Source: Pseudolachnospira sp051055405
Lineage (GTDB): Bacteria > Bacillota > Clostridia > Lachnospirales > Lachnospiraceae
Direction: 5' to 3'
Length of the DNA: 64,000 nucleotides
Assembly: GCF_051055405.1 (NCBI RefSeq)
Contig: NZ_CP167068.1
Span: 1,054,001 to 1,118,000, forward strand
Numbering within the stretch: position 1 is the stretch's first letter; each line of letters starts with the position of its first letter. The translations under genes were made by a program, and so were the position numbers. Shown piece by piece: positions 44,846 to 53,412 of the stretch. A model generated the notes under the pieces. That model was not told the origin of the DNA, searched no databases, and worked only from the letters and a program-made list of their open reading frames with translations.

Positions 44846-45722
44846 TGTGCTTTTGACCCTTCTAAAGATCGTCGGATTCCTGATTCTTGTGCTTCTGGGC
44901 TTAGTCATTTTGTTCCTCTTGGCTGTTGCCTTAGCTCCATTTCGATATGAGTGCAAGGCGGAAGCTGTGAGCTTGAAGGAAATCAAAATCCAGGGAAGGG
45001 TTTCTTGGCTATTGCGGGTAGTTTCTGTCAGCGGTAAATTTCAGGATGGAAACATTTTCGCTTGTCTGCGGATTTTGGGAATCCCTATTTTCCGGATACC
45101 GGAATCTGAGAAAACGCGCCGGAAATCCGCGCGGAAGCGAAGAAAAAAAGAGCTTTTGGAGGAACCGGTCTTCCGGGAACCAACTGTCAAGGAGAGTGTA
45201 GGTAAAGACAAAAAGGAAACCGATTCTATCCCCCAGCAGACAGAGGCCTCGCTTTCTAGGGATAGGAAACAGGAAAAGAAAAAAAGAAAGCGAAGAAGAA
45301 AGAAAAAAGGAGCGCCCCCTACAGAAGGGAAAGCGTCTAAGGCGGGATGGAGAGAGAAGCTGGAGGAAGGACTTGACTTTATCCAGAATGCAGAGAATCA
45401 GAAAATGTTTGCATTTTTAAAGGAACAGCTCTTTGCCGTATTGCGTCATATCCGTCCTCAGGTTTTTGAGATAGAAGCCTTGGTAGGTTTCGACGATCCG
45501 GCGACGACGGGAACCGTCCTTGGTCTGGTCTATATGCTGTATCCCTTTTATGGCGAGCATATCCGTGTGGTGGGAGAGTTTGAGGAAGTAGTTCTGAAAG
45601 GAAGGCTTTATTTGCGGGGAAGAATAAGAATTCTGACTCTGCTTATAATAGGAGTTAAAATCTATCGAAATCAATCGGTACGAGAACTGTTAAATAGGAG
45701 GAAGAATGATGGCAGACAATAA
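44838..45722 (+). CDS. DUF2953 (YtfI-like) membrane protein
   Basis: A 294-residue protein with a strong N-terminal membrane segment (about 5-32), a lysine- and arginine-rich middle (about 85-170) and a C-terminal DUF2953 region (GFDDPATTGTVLGLVYMLYPF). In Bacillus the homologue ytfI sits next to ytfJ (gerW), and the same pairing is seen here with a 17-base overlap. Function is not established; a role at the spore membrane is plausible. Confidence 0.8.
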   Translation: MLSVLLTLLKIVGFLILVLLGLVILFLLAVALAPFRYECKAEAVSLKEIKIQGRVSWLLRVVSVSGKFQDGNIFACLRILGIPIFRIPESEKTRRKSARKRRKKELLEEPVFREPTVKESVGKDKKETDSIPQQTEASLSRDRKQEKKKRKRRRKKKGAPPTEGKASKAGWREKLEEGLDFIQNAENQKMFAFLKEQLFAVLRHIRPQVFEIEALVGFDDPATTGTVLGLVYMLYPFYGEHIRVVGEFEEVVLKGRLYLRGRIRILTLLIIGVKIYRNQSVRELLNRRKNDGRQ

Positions 45723-46125
45723 TTTCAGCGCAGTGGTAGAATCCCTGCTCAAAGGCTTAGATGGATTTGCAACGGCAAAAACAGTGGTCGGCGATGCAGT
45801 TCAGATCAAAGATACGATCATTCTGCCGTTGGTGGATATTTCCTTCGGCGTCGGCGCGGGGGCGGCTCTCAATGAAGAGAAGAAAAAGAACAGCGGCGGA
45901 GGCGGCATGGCGGCGAAAATGTCCCCCAGCGCCGTACTGGTCATTCAAAATGGAATGACCCGCCTGGTGAATATCAAGAATCAGGATACGGTGACGAAGA
46001 TTCTGGATATGGCTCCGGATCTCATCGACCGTTTCAAGAAGAAGGATGGGACGGTGGATTTGGATTCCGATATGGAAAAAGCAGTGGAAGAAGCCATAAA
46101 GGCGGAAGAGAAAACCAGCTTATAA
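45706..46125 (+). CDS. gerW: GerW (YtfJ)-family spore germination protein
   Basis: A 139-residue spore protein needed in Bacillus for L-alanine germination. Conserved stretches are VVGDAVQIKDTIILPLVDISFGVGAG and the glycine-rich GGGGMAAKMSPSAVLVIQNG. A strong AGGAGG precedes the start, and it is the last gene of the operon before a long terminator. Its presence is good evidence that the organism forms endospores. Confidence 0.92.
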   Translation: MMADNNFSAVVESLLKGLDGFATAKTVVGDAVQIKDTIILPLVDISFGVGAGAALNEEKKKNSGGGGMAAKMSPSAVLVIQNGMTRLVNIKNQDTVTKILDMAPDLIDRFKKKDGTVDLDSDMEKAVEEAIKAEEKTSL

Positions 46126-46150
46126 AAAACAGATAAGACAGACAAGAACG

Positions 46151-46209
46151 AAATACCTACCCTCTGAGAACTCCGGCATTGCCTGAGCTCTCAGAGGGTA
46201 GGTATTTTT
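46151..46209 (+). terminator. Strong terminator of the yicC-gerW operon
   Basis: A 19-bp perfect stem (starting AAATACCTACCC at 46151, ending GGGTAGGTATTT) with a loop of about 19 bases, then T residues. Confidence 0.93.
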
Positions 46210-46279
46210 GGCATACTTCATCGATTCGGACCATAGGATATAAGGAAAACGCTTGGAAGATAGAAGGAAAGAAAAACGC

Positions 46280-46420
46280 ATGAAAAGAGTCATTGGTTTG
46301 ATTTTGTTTTGCATCGGAATTGGGATGGCTCTGATGCTTCTGCTGCCAGAGCGTTTTTCTGTGCTTTGCATTATTGCTACCTTGATTTTAGTCGGATACA
46401 ACTTGTTTTGCCATTGCTAG
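46280..46420 (+). CDS. Small 46-residue membrane protein
   Basis: A short frame, MKRVIGLILFCIGIGMALML followed by PERFSVLCIIATLILVGYNLFCHC, gives two hydrophobic helices joined by a short loop. AAGGAAAG lies 9-16 bases upstream. I have seen similar small proteins of this form in Lachnospiraceae genomes, but no function is known. It sits between the gerW terminator and the PocR-AraC gene. Confidence 0.6.
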   Translation: MKRVIGLILFCIGIGMALMLLLPERFSVLCIIATLILVGYNLFCHC

Positions 46421-46548
46421 TTGGTCATGGGAGAAATCCAATAGCGGATAATTACTAATTTGGACAAAATATTACCACATCTCATTTGAAAATGTGATAT
46501 ACTAAACTCAGAACAAAGAGGCGCTGTCTGAGAAGGTGGGATGCTTTG

Positions 46549-47832
46549 GTGAATATGGAGAACAATGTAGCCGATAGAAAGCGAATTGATTTTGACATGG
46601 CCCGGGATTTTATCCGATCCTTTAACGGGGCCACACATCTAGGCTGTACCATTGCGGACAATAAAGGCGGGATTATCTATGAGTTGGGATATGGCTGCGC
46701 CAGCTGTGAGCTCTGCAAAGTGCTGGGAATGGATCACAGCGTCTGCTTCCACGCTCAGGAATATGGAATGTCCGGCGCGGAACGATTTGGAGGGAAATAT
46801 ATCTATTATTGCCCGATGGGTCTGACTTGCTTTATCTCCCCGATCGTGGGGCCGGAAGGAACCTTGGTCAAGGTGATTGCCGGACCGGCTCTCATGGTGG
46901 ATTATGAGGACTACATTGCTCTGGATTTGGCAGACCGGCTTCAGATCAAGGGGGATGCGCTGGAAGAGGCGGCGCGTGTGGTGCGGAACATTTCCATCGT
47001 TCCGCCAAAAGAGATCAACGCGCTCTCGAATCTTTTGTTTATGTCCGTTGGCTTTATGAACGATATCACATTTTCTCATCAGCTCTTAGAACGACAGCGT
47101 TCTGAGAAAATCCAGGGGGAGATCAACGAGGTGGCCTATCAACTAAAGAGTATGGATAAGAGGCCGCCCTATCCCTTGGAGAAAGAAGATGAGTTGTCTT
47201 ACTGTGTCTCTCATCAGGAAATAGAGCGGGCGGAGAAGGTGCTGGACGAACTACTGGGGTATCTCATCTTTTGTTTTGGCTCTTCGTTTTCTCATGTCAA
47301 GTCCCGTGTAAATCGACTTTTGTATCTGATTTCTAAATCTGCTGTGGAAGGCGGCGCGGATTTGGAGCATGTTTTCATGCTGGATCACGGCTTTTTTCAA
47401 CAGCTTCCTTATATTCGAGATTCCCAGGAAATTTGTATCTGGATTCATCAGGCGATGAACCAATATATGAAGCAGGTATTGTCTCAGGCGGAAAAGAAGC
47501 ATAAAAATATCATTTTTCAGGCGATTCGCTATATGAACGATAACTATGCGGATCGGATTACACTGGAAGATGTGGCAGGCCATGTGTATTTGTCCGCATC
47601 CTATTTTAGCCGGATTTTTCGGGAGGAGACAGGAGAGACTTTTAACGCATATTTGAATTATATCCGGGTGGAGAAGAGCAAGGGATTACTGTTGACCCGC
47701 CGGATGAAGATCAGCGAGGTGGCGACCAGAGTCGGGTTTGACGACCAAAGCTATTTTACAAAGGTCTTTAAAAAGGCTACCGGCATGCTTCCTGGCGCTT
47801 ACCGAGAGGCAAAAGGAAGGCGGTGCGGTTGA
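46549..47832 (+). CDS. PocR-domain AraC-family regulator of the corrinoid genes
   Basis: A regulator of about 427 residues. The N-terminal half is a PocR ligand-binding domain with its cysteine pattern (CASCELCK, HSVCFHAQEYG, YYCPMGLTCF), which in other bacteria is linked to small organic ligands and B12 metabolism. The C-terminal 100 residues are an AraC double helix-turn-helix (TLEDVAGHVYLSASYFSRIF, ISEVATRVGFDDQSYFTKVF). Start codons TTG 46546 and GTG 46549 both fit the AGAAGGTGGG site. Its stop overlaps the ATG of the corrinoid protein gene, so it probably controls its own operon. A TATACT -10 element lies at 46498-46503. Confidence 0.88.
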   Translation: MNMENNVADRKRIDFDMARDFIRSFNGATHLGCTIADNKGGIIYELGYGCASCELCKVLGMDHSVCFHAQEYGMSGAERFGGKYIYYCPMGLTCFISPIVGPEGTLVKVIAGPALMVDYEDYIALDLADRLQIKGDALEEAARVVRNISIVPPKEINALSNLLFMSVGFMNDITFSHQLLERQRSEKIQGEINEVAYQLKSMDKRPPYPLEKEDELSYCVSHQEIERAEKVLDELLGYLIFCFGSSFSHVKSRVNRLLYLISKSAVEGGADLEHVFMLDHGFFQQLPYIRDSQEICIWIHQAMNQYMKQVLSQAEKKHKNIIFQAIRYMNDNYADRITLEDVAGHVYLSASYFSRIFREETGETFNAYLNYIRVEKSKGLLLTRRMKISEVATRVGFDDQSYFTKVFKKATGMLPGAYREAKGRRCG

Positions 47833-48479
47833 TGGATTTATTGCAGGAAATATCCCAGGAATTGATTTTAGGGCATGCGCCCGGTGTGAAAGAAAAAATA
47901 TTACAGGCCATGGAGATGGGTTATTCGCCGGATCAAGTGTTAAAAGAGGGGCTTCTTGCCGGGATGGATGTGATTGGAAAGCAATTTCGGGACGGGACCG
48001 TTGGAATTCCGGAAGTATTACTGACAGCGAGAGCCATGAATGTTGGCACGCGTATTTTGAAGCCTTATTATGACCAGAATCCGGAACAAAAAAGAGGCAT
48101 TGTCTGCGTAGGCACCGTCCAGGGAGATATCCATGATATTGGAAAAAATCTGGTCAAATTGATGATGGAATGCCAGGGCTTTCAGGTGATTGATCTCGGT
48201 ACGGATGTGAGGCCAGAGCAGTTTGTGGAAGCGGCCAAAGAGTATGACTGCCATCTGATTTGTTGTTCAGCATTGCTTTCTACTACCATGAAAGAATTGA
48301 AAAATGTAGTGAAGGCTTTCGAGAAAGCAGGGCAGCGGGAACAGGTAAAGATTATGATCGGAGGAGCGCCAATTACAGAGCAATACTGCGAGCGGATTGG
48401 GGCGGATTGTTATACAGTGGATGCCATAGAAGCATCCCATTATGCGGCTACGGTATACGACGCGCAGCAGGAGCGTTAA
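47832..48479 (+). CDS. Corrinoid (B12-binding) methyltransferase protein 1
   Basis: A 215-residue cobalamin-carrying methyl shuttle. The N-terminal helical cap domain (about 1-85) is followed by a Rossmann-like B12 domain with DIHDIG (the lower-ligand histidine motif DxHxxG), the SALLSTT segment and GGAPIT. This is the length and layout of MtvC/MtaC/MttC proteins. The ATG overlaps the regulator stop; the methyltransferase gene follows after a 22-base gap with a GGGAGG site. It should accept a methyl group from a substrate-specific methyltransferase and pass it to the next gene product. Confidence 0.92.
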   Translation: MDLLQEISQELILGHAPGVKEKILQAMEMGYSPDQVLKEGLLAGMDVIGKQFRDGTVGIPEVLLTARAMNVGTRILKPYYDQNPEQKRGIVCVGTVQGDIHDIGKNLVKLMMECQGFQVIDLGTDVRPEQFVEAAKEYDCHLICCSALLSTTMKELKNVVKAFEKAGQREQVKIMIGGAPITEQYCERIGADCYTVDAIEASHYAATVYDAQQER

Positions 48480-48501
48480 AAATAATGAGGGAGGATTACC
48501 T

Positions 48502-49308
48502 ATGATTATCATTGGTGAAAAGATCAACGGCTCGATTCCCGTGGTAGCGGAAGCCATTGCGAAGAGAGACGAAGCGTTTATTAAAGCGCGGGCAAAACAG
48601 CAGGCGGAAGCAGGAGCAAATTATATTGATTGCTGTGCGTCTGTATCTGGACCTGGGGAAGTGGACGCCTTGAAGTGGCTGATCGATTGTATTCAGGACG
48701 TGACGGATCTTCCGATCTGTCTGGACAGCCCTTCGCCGGAGGCGCTGCTTGCCGCTTATCCATTCTGCAAACGTCCCGGTATCATCAACTCCGTATCTAT
48801 GGAAGGGGATAAGATCGATCAGATTTTCCCCGCCATTGCGGACAGTAAGTGGCAGGTGGTCTGTCTGCTCAGCGGCAAAGAGGGCATCCCGAAGACGGCG
48901 GCGGACCGTCTGAAAGTTTTTGACCAGATTATGGCAAAGGCGAAGGAATACGGTATCCGCCCGGAGCGTTTGCACATTGACCCGTTGGTAGAAATGCTTT
49001 GCACCTCGGAGAATGGTATCGAGACCAATACTACAGTGATTCGTACCATCCGGGAGCAGTATCCCCAGATTCATATTACGGCTGCGGTCAGCAACATTTC
49101 CTTTAATCTGCCAGCAAGAAAGTATTTGAACTTGGGCTTTGTCGTACTGGCGATGAACGCTGGTCTGGACAGTGGAATTTTGGACCCCACCAACCGGGAT
49201 ATGATGGGCCTGATTTACGCGGCGGAAGCGCTGCTTGGCGAGGACGATTACTGCATGGAATATATCGGCGCCTACCGGGAAGGATTATTTGGAACGGCAA
49301 AGGCGTAA
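48502..49308 (+). CDS. Methyltetrahydrofolate:corrinoid methyltransferase
   Basis: A 268-residue pterin-binding TIM barrel of the AcsE/MtvA/MtgA type. It moves a methyl group between the corrinoid protein and tetrahydrofolate. MIIIGEKINGSIP at the start, ANYIDCCAS, LCLDSP-like LPICLDSPSPEAL, and HIDPLVEMLC are characteristic of the pterin site. ATG 48502 begins the conserved core. It ends in a strong bidirectional terminator shared with dctM on the other strand. Confidence 0.9.
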   Translation: MIIIGEKINGSIPVVAEAIAKRDEAFIKARAKQQAEAGANYIDCCASVSGPGEVDALKWLIDCIQDVTDLPICLDSPSPEALLAAYPFCKRPGIINSVSMEGDKIDQIFPAIADSKWQVVCLLSGKEGIPKTAADRLKVFDQIMAKAKEYGIRPERLHIDPLVEMLCTSENGIETNTTVIRTIREQYPQIHITAAVSNISFNLPARKYLNLGFVVLAMNAGLDSGILDPTNRDMMGLIYAAEALLGEDDYCMEYIGAYREGLFGTAKA

Positions 49309-49346
49309 ATGGCAATGGTAGAAATAAGATTTTGACTTTAACAGCA

Positions 49347-49395
49347 GAGAGAGCTTCCAGTTTTGGATTTATACAAAACTGGAAGCTCTCTCCTT
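49347..49395. terminator. Bidirectional terminator between MeTr and dctM
   Basis: GAGAGAGCTTCCAGTTTTG (49347) pairs perfectly with its complement ending at 49392 around an eight-base loop. Confidence 0.92.
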
Positions 49396-49428
49396 CATTT
49401 GCCCCGTTTTCTTCTATGGTTTCCTTAT

Positions 49429-50715
49429 TTACAGCAGGCACAAAGAGACGGCCGGCAGGTAAGTAATCGCCAGCAGCGCGATCAGGAAGGCTCCGATAAA
49501 GGGAAGCGATTTCCGGCCTACCTGCATGGGATCCGTCTGAATCATCGGCGCGGAGATAAAGAGGTTCATGCCAAAAGGCGGTGTCACAAAGCCGATGGCC
49601 AGGTTTGTTACCATGATGACGCCCAGATGGACGGTATCGATGCCCAGCGCTTTCGTAATATTCAGCAGCATAGGCGCTAAAATCATGACAGCCGGACCAG
49701 CGTCCATAACCATACCGATGACGATCAAAATCAGATTCAGGATCAGCAGGAAGATGTATTTATTGCTGACAATGGCGGACAAAAAGGTAGTCAGCTGCTG
49801 AGGGGCCTGAAGCAAAACCATGATTTTGGCAAAGGCCATGGCGAGTCCCATCATTAGCCCCAGAGGCGCATAGGAATTCAGCGCCTGTTTAAAAAGTCCG
49901 TATAACTGACGGAAGGAGATCGTCCGGTAGATAAATAAGCATACCAGGATGGAGTAAAATACGGATACACAGGCAGCTTCGGTAGGAGTAACAATTCCAG
50001 AATAAATTCCGCCCAGAATGATCACCGGAGCAAGAAGCGCCCAAAATCCATCCAGGACCACTCGTAGGGTACCGCGTCCCTTCAAGCTGCGGTATTTTTC
50101 TTCGATTTTTTCCCGGTCCTCTCCCTTGGTGCGGCAGTAAAACTGAACGTAAAGGATGATACAGAATGCGATTAAAAAACCGGGAAGAACACCGGCTAGG
50201 AATAAGTCTCCCACCGAGATATCGGTGACTAAAGCGAAAGAGATAAACGGTACGCTGGGCGGGATGATTACGCCCAGTCCGGCTGACGTAGCAACCAAAG
50301 CTGCGGCGAAAACTTTATCATAGCCCAGGGAGGTCAGCACCGGGATGCACATAGCTCCCACGGCGGCGCAGGTAGCAGTACCGGAACCGGAGATCGCGCC
50401 GTAGAATAGGCAGGTGACAACGACGGCGCAGGGCATGCCGCCTTTGATTTTTCCGATAAAGACGGCAAAGATGTCAAACAATTTTTCCGATAATCCACCT
50501 TTGGCCATGATGGCTCCCGAAAGCATAAACAGCGGGATCGCGATGACCGTCGTGGTATTCAGCCCAGCAAAAATCGAGCGGTAGACAAAGGCAAGATTTC
50601 CTTTGAAGGCAGAATCCAAAAGACCAGGGAGAATCGTGGCAAACCCCAGAGATACGGCGATGGGGACGGACAGCGCCAACAGAAGAAAAAATATAAAAAA
50701 TACCATTAAACTCAT
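49429..50715 (-). CDS. dctM: TRAP transporter large permease (system 1)
   Basis: A 428-residue membrane protein with about 12 hydrophobic helices, the large channel subunit of a tripartite ATP-independent periplasmic-type transporter. GAISGSGTATCAAVGAM, GLGVIIPPSVPFI and the C-terminal GFVTPPFGMNLFI are family landmarks. It overlaps the small permease gene by four bases. The matching receptor is probably the lipoprotein at 53413, which lies on the other strand beyond a LysR gene and an esterase. Confidence 0.94.
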   Translation of the reverse strand: MSLMVFFIFFLLLALSVPIAVSLGFATILPGLLDSAFKGNLAFVYRSIFAGLNTTTVIAIPLFMLSGAIMAKGGLSEKLFDIFAVFIGKIKGGMPCAVVVTCLFYGAISGSGTATCAAVGAMCIPVLTSLGYDKVFAAALVATSAGLGVIIPPSVPFISFALVTDISVGDLFLAGVLPGFLIAFCIILYVQFYCRTKGEDREKIEEKYRSLKGRGTLRVVLDGFWALLAPVIILGGIYSGIVTPTEAACVSVFYSILVCLFIYRTISFRQLYGLFKQALNSYAPLGLMMGLAMAFAKIMVLLQAPQQLTTFLSAIVSNKYIFLLILNLILIVIGMVMDAGPAVMILAPMLLNITKALGIDTVHLGVIMVTNLAIGFVTPPFGMNLFISAPMIQTDPMQVGRKSLPFIGAFLIALLAITYLPAVSLCLL

Positions 50716-51206
50716 AGGTCAGCCTCCTTTTTTTCATCACAGTGGCGGAACATTTTCCAAAGCTCCTGCAGTTGGCGGATGATTCCGCAGGCAAATCCGA
50801 TCGGGCCTGCCAGATAAAAGATCCACATAACCCAGCCGGTAGCAGAGGAGGTCTGTCCCTTTTGATAACAATTCAGGGTTACCTGTACGGAGGCGTAAAA
50901 CAACAGGGCATAAAAAACGATGGATAAAAGTCCGGTAAAGTAATCCAGAACCCGTACCACTTTTTTGGGAAGAAAACTGGAAATCAACGTTACTTTTAAC
51001 AGATTTTTGTTTCGAATGCAGTAACCGATACCCAGGAAGGCAGAGTAGATAAAGGCATAACGGCAAAACTCTTCCGGCCAGGGAAGGGCCTGACCGAACA
51101 TGTACCGCATGATAACCTGAAGCATCATCACGCAGGACAAAACAGCCATAGCCGCAATGCTGATCGCCTCCTCAAAGTGAGCATCCAGCCATTTTAGTAC
51201 TTTCAT
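50712..51206 (-). CDS. dctQ: TRAP transporter small permease (system 1)
   Basis: A 164-residue four-helix DctQ subunit. EEFCRYAFIYSAFLGIGYCIR is the typical second-helix region. The ATG at 51206 (complement) has an AGAGGAG site and removes a non-conserved 35-residue extension. It is divergent from the LysR gene at 51342 with an AT-rich 135-base gap, a common layout for LysR control. Confidence 0.92.
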   Translation of the reverse strand: MKVLKWLDAHFEEAISIAAMAVLSCVMMLQVIMRYMFGQALPWPEEFCRYAFIYSAFLGIGYCIRNKNLLKVTLISSFLPKKVVRVLDYFTGLLSIVFYALLFYASVQVTLNCYQKGQTSSATGWVMWIFYLAGPIGFACGIIRQLQELWKMFRHCDEKKEADL

Positions 51207-51341
51207 GATCGTTCTCCTCTCTTTCTCTATGGCAGAAATGTTCTTTCTTTTCTCATGATAGCATTGCCAGACGATAATGTATAATATATAATAAAATATA
51301 ATACGATACAAAAAAGATTATTATAAACATAAGGAGGAAGC

Positions 51342-52256
51342 ATGGAACTACATCAAATACGGTATTTTCTAAAAGTGGCAGAACTGCAGCATATGACTCA
51401 GGCGGCGAATGAACTCCATGTGGCTCAGCCGGCCCTCAGCAAAACGATTAAGATGTTGGAGGAGGATCTGGGGACGCCTCTTTTTGACCGGACGGGAAAT
51501 AAAATTCGGTTGAATACAGCAGGGCAGATTTTTTTGGACTATGCCAGGGAGATGGTTGCAGCCTCGGAAAACGTGAGACGAGAGCTGGATGAGTATAACC
51601 AGACGGAAGCGGCTACGATCATTATCTCTCAGAATCTAAATTTCGACATCATTTCTTTGGCCACCATTGAGTTTAATAAGAGATATCCCAGCGTACGATT
51701 TGAGTTTACTCCTTATCTGGCGCCCACGGGCAATCTGCCGATTCAGCATGACATCGCGATATTTTCTACGGCTTTGCCGGTAGAGGAACCGGACTGCCGC
51801 ACGGTTTTGAATGAAAGGATTCATCTGGGAGTACCCTTTAACAACCCTTTGGCGAAACGGGATTCGGTGATCCTCCGGGAGGTAAAGGAAGAAAATTTTC
51901 TTTTTACTCTACCGTTTCAGTCAACCTTGAATGACATCATGATTATGCAGTGCAGGCTCAACGGCTTTTATCCGAAACGTTTTATCACCATCACGAATAC
52001 CAATAATGTCCATTATATTTTGAGAAATGGTATGGGAGCTGCTTTTGTTCCGGAGATCAGCTGGTATTATATGATGAGGGAAAATGGCTTTGCTTTGGTT
52101 CCCATACGGGAACCGGAGTGCCGGCGGTGCATCAACATTCGCTGGAAGACCAGCGGCTATGTCTCCAAAGCGTCTGTTTTATTTCGAGAGTTTTTGTTGG
52201 ACTTTATTCCAAAGGAGGTGCGGAAGCTTCGGGAAGAGTATCACTTGGAAGAATAA
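51342..52256 (+). CDS. LysR-family transcriptional regulator
   Basis: A 304-residue LysR protein. The N-terminal helix-turn-helix is clear (MELHQIRYFLKVAELQHMTQAANELHVAQPALSKTI), and a ligand-binding domain follows. It stands between the divergent dctQM genes and the esterase-dctP genes, so it probably controls TRAP system 1 on both sides. The ligand is likely the transported compound or a derivative (inference). It has an AAGGAGG site. Confidence 0.92.
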   Translation: MELHQIRYFLKVAELQHMTQAANELHVAQPALSKTIKMLEEDLGTPLFDRTGNKIRLNTAGQIFLDYAREMVAASENVRRELDEYNQTEAATIIISQNLNFDIISLATIEFNKRYPSVRFEFTPYLAPTGNLPIQHDIAIFSTALPVEEPDCRTVLNERIHLGVPFNNPLAKRDSVILREVKEENFLFTLPFQSTLNDIMIMQCRLNGFYPKRFITITNTNNVHYILRNGMGAAFVPEISWYYMMRENGFALVPIREPECRRCINIRWKTSGYVSKASVLFREFLLDFIPKEVRKLREEYHLEE

Positions 52257-52284
52257 AGAAAGAGCATATAAAAATAGTTATGGA

Positions 52285-52306
52285 CTAATATGAAATTATA
52301 TATTAG
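52285..52306. promoter_or_regulatory. Candidate LysR operator over the esterase-dctP promoter
   Basis: The 22-base interrupted palindrome CTAATAT-n8-ATATTAG overlaps the -35 element TTAGAC of the promoter that follows. The spacing suits a LysR half-site pair. Confidence 0.45.
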
Positions 52307-52332
52307 ACATTATGAATATCCGAGCATACAAT
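52303..52332 (+). promoter_or_regulatory. Promoter of the esterase-dctP operon
   Basis: TTAGAC (52303-52308), an 18-bp spacer and TACAAT (52327-52332), 40 bases before the esterase start. Confidence 0.6.
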
Positions 52333-52371
52333 AGGGGCAGAAATTGACAGATAAAAAAGGAGGGGCTTTTG

Positions 52372-53361
52372 ATGGATAACGCGCAGCTTTTACAGGAGCG
52401 CAAAGTTCTCCAGGAAGAGCAGAAAGCAGTGGACCCGGCCCAATTTGCCAAGAGCTTTACGGATATTCATTATGCCAAAGACAGCAAAGACCAGGTTCTT
52501 GATGTGTTTCTTCCGGAGAAGGACGGCGTGTGGCCAGTAGTCATCTTTGTCCATGGCGGCGGCTGGTACTTTGGAGGAAGAAGAGAAGAGTGCATTTCTT
52601 CTATTTTTAAAATCGTATCCCAGGGTTATGCGGTGGCTACGGTAGATTATCGCTTAGTGCCCGACGTGTACTTTCCTTTTCAGATTCATGATGTAAAGGC
52701 AGCGATTCGTTACCTTCGAGCTCATGCAAAAGAGCTTCAGATCAATACCGATAAGTTGGTGGTATGGGGCAATTCTGCCGGTGCGCATCTGGCGGCATTG
52801 GCCGGGGCGAACGGTGATTTCCCCGCATTAGAGGATTTGTCCATGGGAAATGAGCAGTTTTCCAGCCATGTGGACGGCGTGCTGGCTTGGTATGGCTTAT
52901 ATGATATCTTGAGTTACCAGACGCAGATGAAGCAAGTATTTCCGGGAACTGCGAATTCGTCCGATAATTCCGCCTGGCTGATGCTGGGCGCGGACGCCAG
53001 TGAGGAAAAGGCCAAAGCCGCCTCTCCGGTGAGCTATGTGACGAAGGACTACCCGCCTACGTTACTTCAGCATGGAAAGACGGATGTGCTGGTACCATAC
53101 CTTCAGTCCCAGGAGTTTTACGATCGGATCTGCGATATCTGCGGACCGGAACGAGCGGCTTTGGAGTATTTTCCCACGGCTGGGCACGGCGACCCGCAGA
53201 TCAAGGATGATTCCAATATCCTGCGCTGCGTAAGGTTTTTGGACAGCATCTACTTTGCGGATCAACCATGCACGTATCCCCGAACGGCGCTTCCGAAGCT
53301 TCGAATGGTGGCCAGCGTTTGCGACCGGATCGATCCATATGAAGGAACGATGAGAAAATGA
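52372..53361 (+). CDS. Alpha/beta hydrolase (esterase/lipase, HGGG type)
   Basis: A 329-residue esterase of the hormone-sensitive-lipase/BD-FAE group. The oxyanion motif FVHGGGWYFGG (about 62-72) and the nucleophile elbow WGNSAGAHLAAL (about 129-140) are complete, with an acid in HGKTDVLVPY and a histidine in TAGHGDP. No signal peptide is seen, so it acts in the cytosol. It lies between a LysR regulator and a TRAP receptor, which suggests it cleaves an ester that the transporter imports. A hairpin (53366-53384) follows before dctP. Confidence 0.87.
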   Translation: MDNAQLLQERKVLQEEQKAVDPAQFAKSFTDIHYAKDSKDQVLDVFLPEKDGVWPVVIFVHGGGWYFGGRREECISSIFKIVSQGYAVATVDYRLVPDVYFPFQIHDVKAAIRYLRAHAKELQINTDKLVVWGNSAGAHLAALAGANGDFPALEDLSMGNEQFSSHVDGVLAWYGLYDILSYQTQMKQVFPGTANSSDNSAWLMLGADASEEKAKAASPVSYVTKDYPPTLLQHGKTDVLVPYLQSQEFYDRICDICGPERAALEYFPTAGHGDPQIKDDSNILRCVRFLDSIYFADQPCTYPRTALPKLRMVASVCDRIDPYEGTMRK

Positions 53362-53365
53362 GAAC

Positions 53366-53384
53366 ATACCCCAAAAGGGTATGC
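53366..53384 (+). promoter_or_regulatory. Intercistronic hairpin before dctP
   Basis: CATACCC pairs with GGGTATG around a five-base loop, just after the esterase stop and without a T-run. It may protect or separate the dctP message, which usually must be more abundant. Confidence 0.5.
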
Positions 53385-53412
53385 TTTCAAATAAAAAAAG
53401 GAGATTGAAAAC

